Source: Nitrososphaeraceae archaeon (lineage in GTDB: Archaea > Thermoproteota > Nitrososphaeria > Nitrososphaerales > Nitrososphaeraceae). Taken from it: 6,163 nt of DNA. Made by a program: the position numbers and the translations under genes. Under the pieces are notes generated by a model. It saw only the letters and a program-made list of their open reading frames with translations. It was not told the origin of the DNA and searched no databases. Where the stretch lies: positions 1 to 6,163 of the forward strand of contig JAICQW010000104.1 of NCBI GenBank assembly GCA_025937665.1, given 5' to 3'. Shown one piece after another: positions 1 to 5,338 of the stretch (the stretch's first letter is position 1; every line of letters begins with the position of its first letter).

Positions 1-219
1 AAAATCTCCATATCCACATCCTACATCCAAATACTTTGGTTTCGGAGAAATTGATTTAGCTATTGCAGCGACTCGCAATACGTCAACTTTTCTATAACCA
101 AAGTATGTACCGCAAATATAAGGAAAAATGAAACGTTCATGAAATGAAAACTTGCAATTTTTCCTAAATTCATGGTATTTTGAGTATGCTCCACGAAGTT
201 CTTCAATTTGAAATGGCAT
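1..219 (-). CDS. SAM-dependent methyltransferase, N-terminal part (truncated by window edge)
   Basis: An open frame of 73 codons begins with ATG at 219 and continues past base 1, so only the N-terminus is present. The last visible residues, YLDVGCGYGDF (about 63-73), match motif I of class I methyltransferases, the glycine-rich loop that binds S-adenosylmethionine. The preceding 60 residues are basic and aromatic-rich and form an N-terminal extension before the Rossmann fold. The substrate cannot be told from this fragment. The start is well fixed: an in-frame TAA lies two codons upstream, and a TATA-like box at 246-254 would place transcription start only a few bases before the ATG. It is divergent from the 72-residue gene at 365. 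Confidence 0.8.
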   Translation of the reverse strand, partial: MPFQIEELRGAYSKYHEFRKNCKFSFHERFIFPYICGTYFGYRKVDVLRVAAIAKSISPKPKYLDVGCGYGDF

Positions 220-245
220 ACATTAATAGATTACAAATTTCACTC

Positions 246-254
246 AAATTTAAC
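246..254 (-). promoter_or_regulatory. TATA box of the methyltransferase gene
   Basis: Read on the minus strand, the sequence GTTAAATTT sits about 30 bases before the ATG at 219. With the usual archaeal spacing of about 26 bases from box centre to transcript start, the mRNA would begin around 224, giving a leader of roughly five bases. This is a pattern match only. Confidence 0.5.
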
Positions 255-335
255 CTATTATTTTGATTTTTGGGTAAGGACATGTTTTGACCTTTTTGTT
301 TTAGTTTAATATTTACGATAAAATTGTCCAAAAGG

Positions 336-344
336 CTTATAAAG
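336..344 (+). promoter_or_regulatory. TATA box of the 72-residue protein gene
   Basis: CTTATAAAG is a good archaeal TATA box. Its centre is about 25 bases before the ATG at 365, so the transcript is expected to be leaderless or nearly so. Confidence 0.6.
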
Positions 345-364
345 TTCTACTCTGACTTTTCATT

Positions 365-583
365 ATGGCTCGTAAGTTTGAAGAATGGTGGAATTCTGTT
401 CCCGCTGATTTAAAGACAAAAGCTCGAAAAGGTGATGAAGGAAACAAACCTTTGTTAAACCAGGTTAACTATGTTTTACTTCATCTTCATCTAGCAGGCA
501 AACATGACGCAAAACCAAGTCATGATGAATTGAAGGACTGGCTTCACAGCGGTCAAGTTGACGTATTAAGAATGAACAAATAG
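365..583 (+). CDS. Small conserved-looking protein of unknown function (72 aa)
   Basis: I do not recognise a named family. The 72-residue product is soluble, highly charged and predicted mostly helical. It has paired tryptophans near the N-terminus (FEEWW, residues 5-9), a basic segment (KTKARKGDEGNK, 17-28), a hydrophobic helix-like stretch with several histidines (VLLHLHLAGKH, 37-47) and a C-terminal helix (HDELKDWL, 53-60). It has no signal peptide, membrane segment or cysteines. Evidence that it is real: a clear TATA box at the leaderless distance, an ATG start, natural-looking amino acid composition, and a T-rich tract right after the stop. It appears to be monocistronic. A small nucleic-acid- or protein-binding role is possible, but nothing in the sequence proves it. 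Confidence 0.75.
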   Translation: MARKFEEWWNSVPADLKTKARKGDEGNKPLLNQVNYVLLHLHLAGKHDAKPSHDELKDWLHSGQVDVLRMNK

Positions 584-595
584 TCAACTCTCCAA

Positions 596-624
596 TTTCT
601 TTTTTATTATTTTTTATTTTTTAT
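596..624 (+). terminator. T-rich archaeal terminator tract
   Basis: Three runs of five or six T, separated by single A or short AT pieces, start about 12 bases after the stop codon of the 72-residue gene. Archaeal RNA polymerase terminates at such U-rich tracts without needing a hairpin, and no hairpin is visible here. Confidence 0.6.
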
Positions 625-652
625 ATAACAGTGTTTTGAACTAAGCATAGTG

Positions 653-660
653 TTTAAATA
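653..660 (+). promoter_or_regulatory. TATA box of the ferredoxin gene
   Basis: TTTAAATA lies about 39 bases before the TTG start at 696. The predicted transcript start is near 683, which gives a leader of about 13 bases with no Shine-Dalgarno-like sequence. Confidence 0.55.
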
Positions 661-695
661 GTTTCAAACATATGCTCCTTTAGTGATTTAGTAGA

Positions 696-989
696 TTGCC
701 TATTGCAATACTTCCAGATGTTGATGAACAAAGATGTATCGGCTGTGCTCTATGTGTCGAAATTTGTACTGCTCTTGGTCCAGATGTATTGAGGGTAAAA
801 CCAGTTGAGGGATGGAAGAGAGGTAAAGCTTTTGTGTTCTATCCTGAAAGATGCATTTCAGATGGTGCATGTGTAGGCGTTTGTCCAACTCATGCTATAT
901 TCTGGATGAGACCAATGGAATACACAGCAGGACAACCAGTTCCTTTACACAAGAACGGTGTATTCGACAAGGGTTGGGAAGAAGGCTAA
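696..989 (+). CDS. Ferredoxin with two iron-sulfur cluster sites, one with Asp in place of Cys
   Basis: This is a 97-residue cytoplasmic electron carrier of the two-cluster bacterial-type ferredoxin fold. The first site is CxxCxxCxxxC (Cys14, 17, 20, 24), fit for a [4Fe-4S] cluster. The second reads CISDGACVGVCP: Cys53, Asp56, Cys59, Cys63, so Asp replaces the second Cys. In Sulfolobus and Pyrococcus ferredoxins this CxxD pattern goes with a [3Fe-4S] or Asp-ligated [4Fe-4S] cluster. About 28 residues separate the sites, and a tail of about 30 residues with several Pro and Gly follows. The likely partners are 2-oxoacid:ferredoxin oxidoreductases or other redox enzymes, but none is encoded nearby. 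The start is TTG: an in-frame TGA at 684-686 leaves no other upstream start, and the initiator is followed by PIAILPDVDE. It is monocistronic, with a TATA box at 653 and a T-rich tract after the stop. Confidence 0.92.
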   Translation: MPIAILPDVDEQRCIGCALCVEICTALGPDVLRVKPVEGWKRGKAFVFYPERCISDGACVGVCPTHAIFWMRPMEYTAGQPVPLHKNGVFDKGWEEG

Positions 990-1009
990 AAAATTTTCAC
1001 ATACTTCCA

Positions 1010-1027
1010 TTTTTTAATTTTATTTTT
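1010..1027 (+). terminator. T-rich terminator tract after the ferredoxin gene
   Basis: Runs of six, four and five T interrupted by A lie about 20 bases after the ferredoxin stop. On the opposite strand, bases 988-993 read as six T, which could help end transcripts coming from leuCD. The spacer between these convergent units may therefore stop both. Confidence 0.5.
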
Positions 1028-1096
1028 GCAATTGATATTTTCATTACTATTAGAAGTTATTACAGACCAACTAAACTATCTTAAGATATGTAATGC

Positions 1097-1192
1097 TCAT
1101 TGATTATCGGCTCCAACGAAAGCTTTAACTAAATAATCAGTCGTTAGTCTAAGCTTTTTTGAAATTACAAAATCGCCTACTTGAAAATTCAA
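1097..1192 (-). pseudogene. Possible remnant of a MaoC-like hydratase gene, or a 31-codon small ORF
   Basis: A 31-codon frame starts with TTG at 1192, overlapping the last bases of leuD in the TTGA arrangement, and stops at 1097. The product begins with a FQVGDFV segment (residues 3-9), continues through a basic stretch with RLTTDYLVKAF (15-25), and ends in GADNQ. This resembles the N-terminal part of MaoC/hotdog enoyl-CoA hydratases, which have an F-x-x-G-D strand, a T-x-x-x-V-x-x-F helix and a GDxNPxH active-site motif. The frame ends where that active-site motif would begin. After the TGA, the same frame continues ALHILR and then meets a second stop, and the bases beyond do not look like the rest of the domain. 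The resemblance was judged by eye. It could equally be a chance frame or a genuine small protein. Confidence 0.3.
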
Positions 1193-1803
1193 TCCCTAAC
1201 TAAAAATTTGTTGTAATCCGCAACTTTGAAAGCTTTCTCATAATTTAATATTTGATCACTAAAACTTAACGTATAACCAATTTCATCAATGCCTTCCAAA
1301 AGTATTTTCTTCCTGGTCAGATCTATATCAAAATCGATTATTTTTTCAGAGATGGAAATTGTTTGGTTGGCTAGACTAATATCCACCACTGCATCATCAT
1401 TTTTTTCTGAGTCAAAAAGGTAGTCTATTTCATCCTGACTCAGGTGAATCGGCAGTAATCCTTTCTTAAAACAATTGTTGTAAAATATATCTGCAAAAGA
1501 GGAAGCAATTACAACCCTAATTCCATAGTCGTATAATGCCCAAACTGCATGTTCTCTAGAACTACCACACCCAAAATTATCTCTTGTCAATAACACCTGT
1601 CTTTGTCTATATTTTGGCTCATTGAGGACAAAGTCCTTCTTTGGATTTCCGGCCCGATCAAAACGCCAGTCGTAAAAAAGAAAACCGCCATATCCAGTTT
1701 TTTGAATTAGTTTGAGAAATTGTTTTGGTATAATCTGATCCGTATCTACATTTGTCATGTCAAATGGAATTAATCTGCTTTTAATATCTTGAAAAGGCTC
1801 CAA
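1189..1803 (-). CDS. leuD: 3-isopropylmalate dehydratase small subunit (LeuD)
   Basis: LeuD is the swivel-domain subunit of isopropylmalate isomerase. With LeuC it converts 2-isopropylmalate to 3-isopropylmalate in leucine synthesis. The 204-residue protein matches the long bacterial-type LeuD, of about 200 residues, rather than the 160-170 residue archaeal type. Visible landmarks are NVDTDQIIPKQFLK (18-31), the substrate loop region YGGFLFYDWRFD (38-49), the signature DNFGCGSSREHA (75-86) and the SSFADIFYNN segment (101-110). The start is TTG at 1803. An in-frame TAA directly upstream rules out a longer form, and no Shine-Dalgarno is seen. The gene follows leuC by 13 bases, so the two are almost certainly cotranscribed and the subunits assemble together. 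The stop codon overlaps a 31-codon frame that follows. Confidence 0.97.
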   Translation of the reverse strand: MEPFQDIKSRLIPFDMTNVDTDQIIPKQFLKLIQKTGYGGFLFYDWRFDRAGNPKKDFVLNEPKYRQRQVLLTRDNFGCGSSREHAVWALYDYGIRVVIASSFADIFYNNCFKKGLLPIHLSQDEIDYLFDSEKNDDAVVDISLANQTISISEKIIDFDIDLTRKKILLEGIDEIGYTLSFSDQILNYEKAFKVADYNKFLVRD

Positions 1804-1816
1804 TTATATCAGCGCT

Positions 1817-3256
1817 CTAGAACCAATCCCTCACATCAACAAAATGACCTTCTATAGCACATGCTGCAGCCATTATTGGACTTACTAGGTGAGTTCTCCC
1901 GCCAGAACCCTGTCTACCTTCAAAATTTCTATTAGATGTACTTGCACAACGCTCTCTTGGTAATAGTATATCCGGATTCATTCCAAGACACATACTACAT
2001 CCGGATTCTCTCCATTCAAAACCCGCATCCTTAAAAGTCTGGTCCAAACCAATTTCCTCTGCTTGTAATTTGACTTTTTGAGATCCTGGAACTACCATTG
2101 CCCTTACATTTGTCGATACTTTCCTCCCCTTAATGACAAGTGAGGCTTCCATAAGATCTTCTAATCGTGAATTTGTACATGAACCTATGAATACTCTATC
2201 TACACGAACATCAGTCATTGGTGTACCTGGTTCCAAATCCATGTATTCTAGAGCCCTGATAGCTAATTTCCTCTTATTTTCATCACTTTTTGCAAATTGT
2301 TCAGGTGAAGGTACGGAATCGGTTATGTCGACTACCATTGATGGGTTTGTTCCCCAACTAATCTGGGGGGCAAGCTCGTCGACGTTGATGGTTTCGACTC
2401 TATCAAATTTTACATTTTCATCGCTCTTCAAATTGCTTTTCCAAAATTCTATCAGTCTATCAAGTTCTGAATCAGTGGGCGCGTATCTTCTTCCACGCAA
2501 GTAGTTAAATGTAGTTTCATCAGGGGCAATCAAACCTGCTCTCGCTCCACCTTCAATAGACATATTACATATGGTCATTCGCTGTTCCATTGATAATCCA
2601 GAAATGGCGACTCCTCGATATTCCATAACCATTCCATTTCCTCCATCAGTTCCTATCTTACGAATAATATTGAGTATGATGTCCTTAGAAGTGATAGCAT
2701 GTCTTTTTCTTAAATTTCCTTCAATATTGATTAGAAATGATTTTGGTTTATACATCCATAAACACTGAGTAGCTAGAACATGTTCAACTTCACTCGTTCC
2801 TATTCCAAAAGCAAGGGCACCAAATGCACCATGTGTGGACGTGTGACTATCGCCGCAAACTATAGTGGTGCCAGGCAATGTGAATCCAAGCTCTGGTCCA
2901 ATGACATGGACTATCCCCTGGTCCGGGCTTGCTATGTCATAGATAGTTATCCCAAATTCCTTGCAGTTTCTACTTAGCGTTTCAAGTTGAGTCTTTGACA
3001 CCTCATCAACTATAGGAAGGGATCTACTTTCGGTCGAAACATTATGGTCCGTAGTTGCTATTGTTAAATTGGGGCGCCTAACTTTCCTGCCACTCTGCTT
3101 TAAACTTGCAAACGCTTGGGGAGAGGTAACCTCATGTATCAAATGTCTGTCAATATATATCAAAGAAGGGCCGCTAGGATAATCAGCATTTTCATTCTGA
3201 CCGGTGTCTTTAATTAAATGACTATCCCAGATTTTGTCAAAGAGGGTTTTTTGCAT
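1817..3256 (-). CDS. leuC: 3-isopropylmalate dehydratase large subunit (LeuC)
   Basis: LeuC is the catalytic, iron-sulfur-bearing subunit of isopropylmalate isomerase in the aconitase superfamily. At 479 residues it is close to bacterial LeuC (about 466) and longer than the usual archaeal form of about 420. Visible motifs, in order: YIDRHLIHEVTSPQAF (34-49), TTDHNVST (68-75), the CGDSHTSTHGAFG block (134-146) with GIGTSEVEHVLATQ (151-164), and the [4Fe-4S] ligands Cys360 (GSCTNSR), Cys420 and Cys423 (GCSMCLGMNPD). The C-terminal SNRNFEGRQG and RTHLVSP blocks are also present. The 60- and 3-residue spacings of the ligands match E. coli LeuC. An insertion of about ten residues follows the first helix (about 17-29). 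ATG at 3256 is supported by a TATA box at 3281-3289. It is the first gene of a leuC-leuD operon divergent from psmB; leuA and leuB are not in the window. Confidence 0.98.
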   Translation of the reverse strand: MQKTLFDKIWDSHLIKDTGQNENADYPSGPSLIYIDRHLIHEVTSPQAFASLKQSGRKVRRPNLTIATTDHNVSTESRSLPIVDEVSKTQLETLSRNCKEFGITIYDIASPDQGIVHVIGPELGFTLPGTTIVCGDSHTSTHGAFGALAFGIGTSEVEHVLATQCLWMYKPKSFLINIEGNLRKRHAITSKDIILNIIRKIGTDGGNGMVMEYRGVAISGLSMEQRMTICNMSIEGGARAGLIAPDETTFNYLRGRRYAPTDSELDRLIEFWKSNLKSDENVKFDRVETINVDELAPQISWGTNPSMVVDITDSVPSPEQFAKSDENKRKLAIRALEYMDLEPGTPMTDVRVDRVFIGSCTNSRLEDLMEASLVIKGRKVSTNVRAMVVPGSQKVKLQAEEIGLDQTFKDAGFEWRESGCSMCLGMNPDILLPRERCASTSNRNFEGRQGSGGRTHLVSPIMAAACAIEGHFVDVRDWF

Positions 3257-3280
3257 TATCGTGTACTGTTAGTTAAATCG

Positions 3281-3289
3281 GAATATAAT
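3281..3289 (-). promoter_or_regulatory. TATA box of the leuC-leuD operon
   Basis: On the minus strand ATTATATTC is centred about 30 bases before the leuC ATG, predicting a transcript start near 3259 and a very short leader. A second AT-rich match at 3273-3280 is too close to the start codon to be the promoter. The intergenic region with psmB is 120 bases, leaving room for a shared regulator, but no clear operator repeat is seen. Confidence 0.5.
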
Positions 3290-3344
3290 CATATTACTAT
3301 GACGGTCAAGCATACTTTGAAAGCTATTGCGTACGGTGACAATG

Positions 3345-3354
3345 CTTAAATTTA
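3345..3354 (+). promoter_or_regulatory. TATA box of psmB
   Basis: CTTAAATTTA is centred about 27 bases before the ATG at 3377, which predicts a leaderless mRNA. Confidence 0.55.
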
Positions 3355-3376
3355 GTATTCATAGAAATTAATTTCA

Positions 3377-4057
3377 ATGTTTCCGCATGACAATAAGAAC
3401 TTCGACAAGAACCACGAAGAGTACGTTATGAATCATATAAAGAAAGGGACTACTACATGTGCATTAACATGTAAAGATGGAGTTGTTTTGGCTGCAGATA
3501 CAAGAGCTAGCGCCGGTTACTTTATTGTTGATAGAAATGTTATGAAGATCCAAAGGATAGATGAGCATTTGGGCATGACAATTGCTGGAGGTGTAGCCGA
3601 TGCTCAAAATTTAGTTGATCTTTTACGCTATAACGCAAATCTGTATAGGTTGTCAAATAAAGAAAGATTAATCCCTGTAAAATCAGCTGCAAGACTTTGT
3701 TCCAATGTTCTGTTCAATCAAAGATACTATCCTTATTACGTACAGCTCATTATGGCCGGATTTGACAAAAGTGACGGTGGCTCACAAATATACAATATTG
3801 ATCTATTTGGATCCATAACCAGTGAAAAGTTTATTTCAACGGGTAGCGGTTCACCGGTTGCTTATGGTTACCTGGAATCAGAATATAAAAAAGATCTCAG
3901 TGTAAATGATGCATATAAAATAGCTATACAGGCTATTGCAGCTGCTATAAGAAGGAATTCTGGAACTGGTGATAACATAAATGCTGTCATTATAGATAAA
4001 GATGGATATAGAGAGTTATCCAAGGAAGTAAAGGACGCAGTACATGCGGTCTACTAG
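3377..4057 (+). CDS. psmB: 20S proteasome beta subunit precursor (PsmB)
   Basis: This is a beta subunit of the archaeal 20S proteasome, which degrades unfolded proteins in the cytoplasm inside a four-ring barrel. The 226-residue precursor has a 24-residue propeptide ending in KKG. Self-cleavage between Gly24 and Thr25 would expose the catalytic Thr1 of a 202-residue mature chain starting TTTCALTCKDG. The other core catalytic residues are present: Asp41 (mature Asp17) and Lys57 (mature Lys33). The TGSGS turn is at 155-159. The loop that in most active subunits reads RDxxSGDG is RNSGTGDN here (193-200), so the helper Asp and Ser appear replaced by Asn194 and Thr197. Many archaea of this group carry a second psmB, and this could be either copy. 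The ATG at 3377 is supported by the promoter; an internal ATG at residue 18 would leave only a seven-residue propeptide. It appears monocistronic and is divergent from leuC. Confidence 0.97.
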   Translation: MFPHDNKNFDKNHEEYVMNHIKKGTTTCALTCKDGVVLAADTRASAGYFIVDRNVMKIQRIDEHLGMTIAGGVADAQNLVDLLRYNANLYRLSNKERLIPVKSAARLCSNVLFNQRYYPYYVQLIMAGFDKSDGGSQIYNIDLFGSITSEKFISTGSGSPVAYGYLESEYKKDLSVNDAYKIAIQAIAAAIRRNSGTGDNINAVIIDKDGYRELSKEVKDAVHAVY

Positions 4058-4111
4058 TATCAAATTTACTTCTCATCAAATCAACCGAGCACCTCATTGT
4101 TGAATGAATGT

Positions 4112-4120
4112 GTATTTAGA
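4112..4120 (+). promoter_or_regulatory. Possible TATA box of the 66-residue protein gene
   Basis: GTATTTAGA lies about 44 bases before the TTG at 4160, predicting a transcript start near 4142 and a leader of about 18 bases. The match is weaker than at the other genes. Readthrough from psmB, which has only a weak T-rich stretch after its stop, is an alternative. Confidence 0.35.
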
Positions 4121-4159
4121 TGATTTTCCAGAAGAATTGGTTCAAACTAGACTTCACCA

Positions 4160-4360
4160 TTGCCAATAATTGATAAATTGATTAATACACAAGATAGGAA
4201 GTATCAAAAAATCAAAACAGAAGTTAAAAGGTTCATTCAAAAAAACAAAAATGAAAAAATAGATCATTCAACCATTTTGAATAACTTGAACATAGACTAC
4301 GATACCCTAATGTGGATACTGAGTGAATTAAGGAGAACGGGTAATCTCAAAACTACTTGA
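4160..4360 (+). CDS. Small basic protein with a possible winged-helix-like C-terminus (66 aa)
   Basis: No named family is recognised. The 66-residue product is lysine-rich in its first half (about 13-33, KYQKIKTEVKRFIQKNKNEK region). Its second half, STILNNLNIDYDTLMWILSELRRTGNLKT (about 37-65), reads like a helix-turn-helix followed by the start of a wing, the pattern of small winged-helix modules in archaea. That suggests nucleic-acid binding, by inference only. The start is TTG at 4160, four codons after an in-frame TAG (4148-4150); a second TTG at 4178 is an alternative. The 3' end overlaps the convergent XPF gene by 8 bases. The first half contains A-runs that read as T-runs on the other strand. 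A 21-codon frame upstream (4104-4169) overlaps its start. Confidence 0.65.
   Translation: MPIIDKLINTQDRKYQKIKTEVKRFIQKNKNEKIDHSTILNNLNIDYDTLMWILSELRRTGNLKTT
4239..4259 (-). terminator. Probable T-rich terminator for the XPF gene, inside the opposing gene
   Basis: On the minus strand, reading from 4259 downward, there are runs of six, five and seven T. They begin about 95 bases past the XPF stop codon. Between that stop and this tract no other comparable T-run is present, so the XPF transcript likely ends here, antisense to the first half of the 66-residue gene. Confidence 0.4.
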
Positions 4361-5063
4361 GATGTTCTAATAATGTCTTTTGAGATTCTTGATCAACATC
4401 TTCATATGTATTATCTAATATTTTTCGTATTCTTTGAGCACGTGCTGTACCAAATCCTGGAATTTTAGCCAATTCAGCAGCTGATGCATTTAATGCCCTT
4501 TTTGGAGTGTTAAATTCCCTTAACATTTTTACAGCAAACATACCGCCGACTCCGGGCAACGAAGAAAGGACAGAGAGTTGCTGTATTTGTTCAGAGGTTT
4601 GTTTTCTAATTTTTCGTAAAAGTGGTCCATATGAATATTTTCTAGATAATTTATTGGCGATTGCAATCAGAAAGTTTGTGGTATGTTCTATATTTGGTGT
4701 ATGAACTAGAGGTATCTTAAAATCCAAAACTACTGTGATAAGTGAATCATAAACTAGCTGAATTTTTTGATCATAGCTTCGAAAAGATCTTGTAGATTCA
4801 GTTTTCAGATCCTCCATTATGTTCCCCTCTACAATTAATAACGGTGATGAAAAATGTTTTACGAGTTGTGAACATTGAATGAATAGCCTTCCATCATAAA
4901 AGGAACTTAATAAATCGGATACAGTTTTTCTTTCTATAGCGACATTGTTAAAAACAATATAGTCACCGACCTTCAAAGTAGCAAAATCTACAAATACTCC
5001 TGACTGTTTGAGCAATTCTGGAATGCCACTGTTTTTTTCTCGTTTATCAACTACTATCCTCAA
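4353..5063 (-). CDS. xpf: XPF/MUS81-family structure-specific endonuclease, helicase-less form
   Basis: The 236-residue protein is an ERCC4-type nuclease followed by a tandem helix-hairpin-helix domain, the same architecture as the short XPF of Crenarchaeota. The helicase-bearing euryarchaeal Hef is much longer. The nuclease core shows VDKREKNSGIPELL (5-18), the metal-binding GDY with Asp34, the signature IERKTVSD with Glu44, Arg45, Lys46 and Asp50, and DGRLF (57-61). The two HhH motifs are LPGVGG (169-174) and IPGFGTARA (201-209). The family cuts 3' flaps and branched or fork DNA in repair and replication restart, usually as a dimer and, in Crenarchaeota, with PCNA. The C-terminal QKTLLEHL (228-235) could be a degenerate PCNA-binding box. 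The start is TTG at 5063; an in-frame TGA three codons upstream excludes a longer product. It overlaps the convergent 66-residue gene by 8 bases and follows tRNA-Thr, but has its own TATA box. Confidence 0.95.
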   Translation of the reverse strand: MRIVVDKREKNSGIPELLKQSGVFVDFATLKVGDYIVFNNVAIERKTVSDLLSSFYDGRLFIQCSQLVKHFSSPLLIVEGNIMEDLKTESTRSFRSYDQKIQLVYDSLITVVLDFKIPLVHTPNIEHTTNFLIAIANKLSRKYSYGPLLRKIRKQTSEQIQQLSVLSSLPGVGGMFAVKMLREFNTPKRALNASAAELAKIPGFGTARAQRIRKILDNTYEDVDQESQKTLLEHLK

Positions 5064-5090
5064 ATTACATCAACAATGAATATTGTACCA

Positions 5091-5101
5091 AAGTTTTAAA
5101 A
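5091..5101 (-). promoter_or_regulatory. TATA box of the XPF gene
   Basis: On the minus strand TTTTAAAACTT is centred about 33 bases before the TTG at 5063, giving a predicted transcript start near 5070 and a leader of about seven bases. It lies between the tRNA 3' end and XPF, so the nuclease need not depend on tRNA transcription. Confidence 0.5.
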
Positions 5102-5120
5102 ATATTGATCTGTTATTGAG

Positions 5121-5193
5121 AGCCTCTAGTGGGACTCGAACCCACGACCTAAGGTTTACGAAACCTTCGCTCTACCAGCTGAGCTATAGAGGC
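5121..5193 (-). tRNA. tRNA-Thr (anticodon CGT)
   Basis: Read on the minus strand from 5193, the sequence folds as a complete 73-base cloverleaf. The acceptor stem GCCTCTA pairs with TAGAGGC. The D-arm is GCTC-AGCTGGTA-GAGC. The anticodon stem AAGGT/ACCTT encloses the loop TTCGTAA with anticodon CGT, which reads ACG threonine codons. The T-arm is GTGGG-TTCGAGT-CCCAC. The variable loop is five bases, all stems pair perfectly, there is no intron, and the CCA end is not encoded. The discriminator base is T (U in the RNA). A TATA-like box at 5227-5235 lies upstream. Confidence 0.97.
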
Positions 5194-5226
5194 GTGCATT
5201 ATGGATACATTTGCAATCATACAACC

Positions 5227-5235
5227 AATTTAACT
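5227..5235 (-). promoter_or_regulatory. TATA box of the tRNA-Thr gene
   Basis: AGTTAAATT on the minus strand is centred about 38 bases before the mature tRNA 5' end. The primary transcript would start near 5205 and carry a short 5' leader for RNase P to remove. Confidence 0.45.
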
Positions 5236-5305
5236 ATTTTCTGATTCGATTACATATTTACTACAAGTGACTATCGAATTCTATCGCAACTTGGATATAA
5301 AACAA

Positions 5306-5314
5306 CATTAAATA
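5306..5314 (+). promoter_or_regulatory. TATA box of the phosphohexomutase gene
   Basis: CATTAAATA is centred about 29 bases before the GTG at 5339, fitting a leaderless transcript that begins at or just before the start codon. A second AT-rich match, GATATAAAA at 5294-5302, would give a leader of about 15 bases. Confidence 0.5.
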
Positions 5315-5338
5315 GTTGAAAATTCAAGTTTTTCTAAA

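Noticed and set aside
851..1084. 77-codon plus-strand frame overlapping the ferredoxin
   Set aside because: It overlaps the Cys-rich second cluster in another frame and continues through the T-rich terminator; no protein-like features.
1119..1126. Palindromic AAAGCTTT after leuD, also found at about 1228-1235
   Set aside because: An 8-base palindrome recurring by chance is expected in AT-rich DNA; there is no longer repeat or stem around either copy.
2133..2504. 123-codon plus-strand frame inside leuC
   Set aside because: It lies fully antisense to well-conserved LeuC codons, has a Ser/Thr-rich composition typical of a shadow frame, and has no promoter.
3299..3349. 16-codon frame (ATG at 3299) in the leuC-psmB spacer
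   Set aside because: It is too short to judge, the nearest TATA-like sequence is only about 13 bases upstream, and its stop overlaps the psmB TATA box, so chance is the simplest explanation.
5121..5193. Possible integration site at the tRNA-Thr gene
   Set aside because: tRNA genes are common insertion targets, but no integrase and no repeat of the tRNA 3' end is present in the window.
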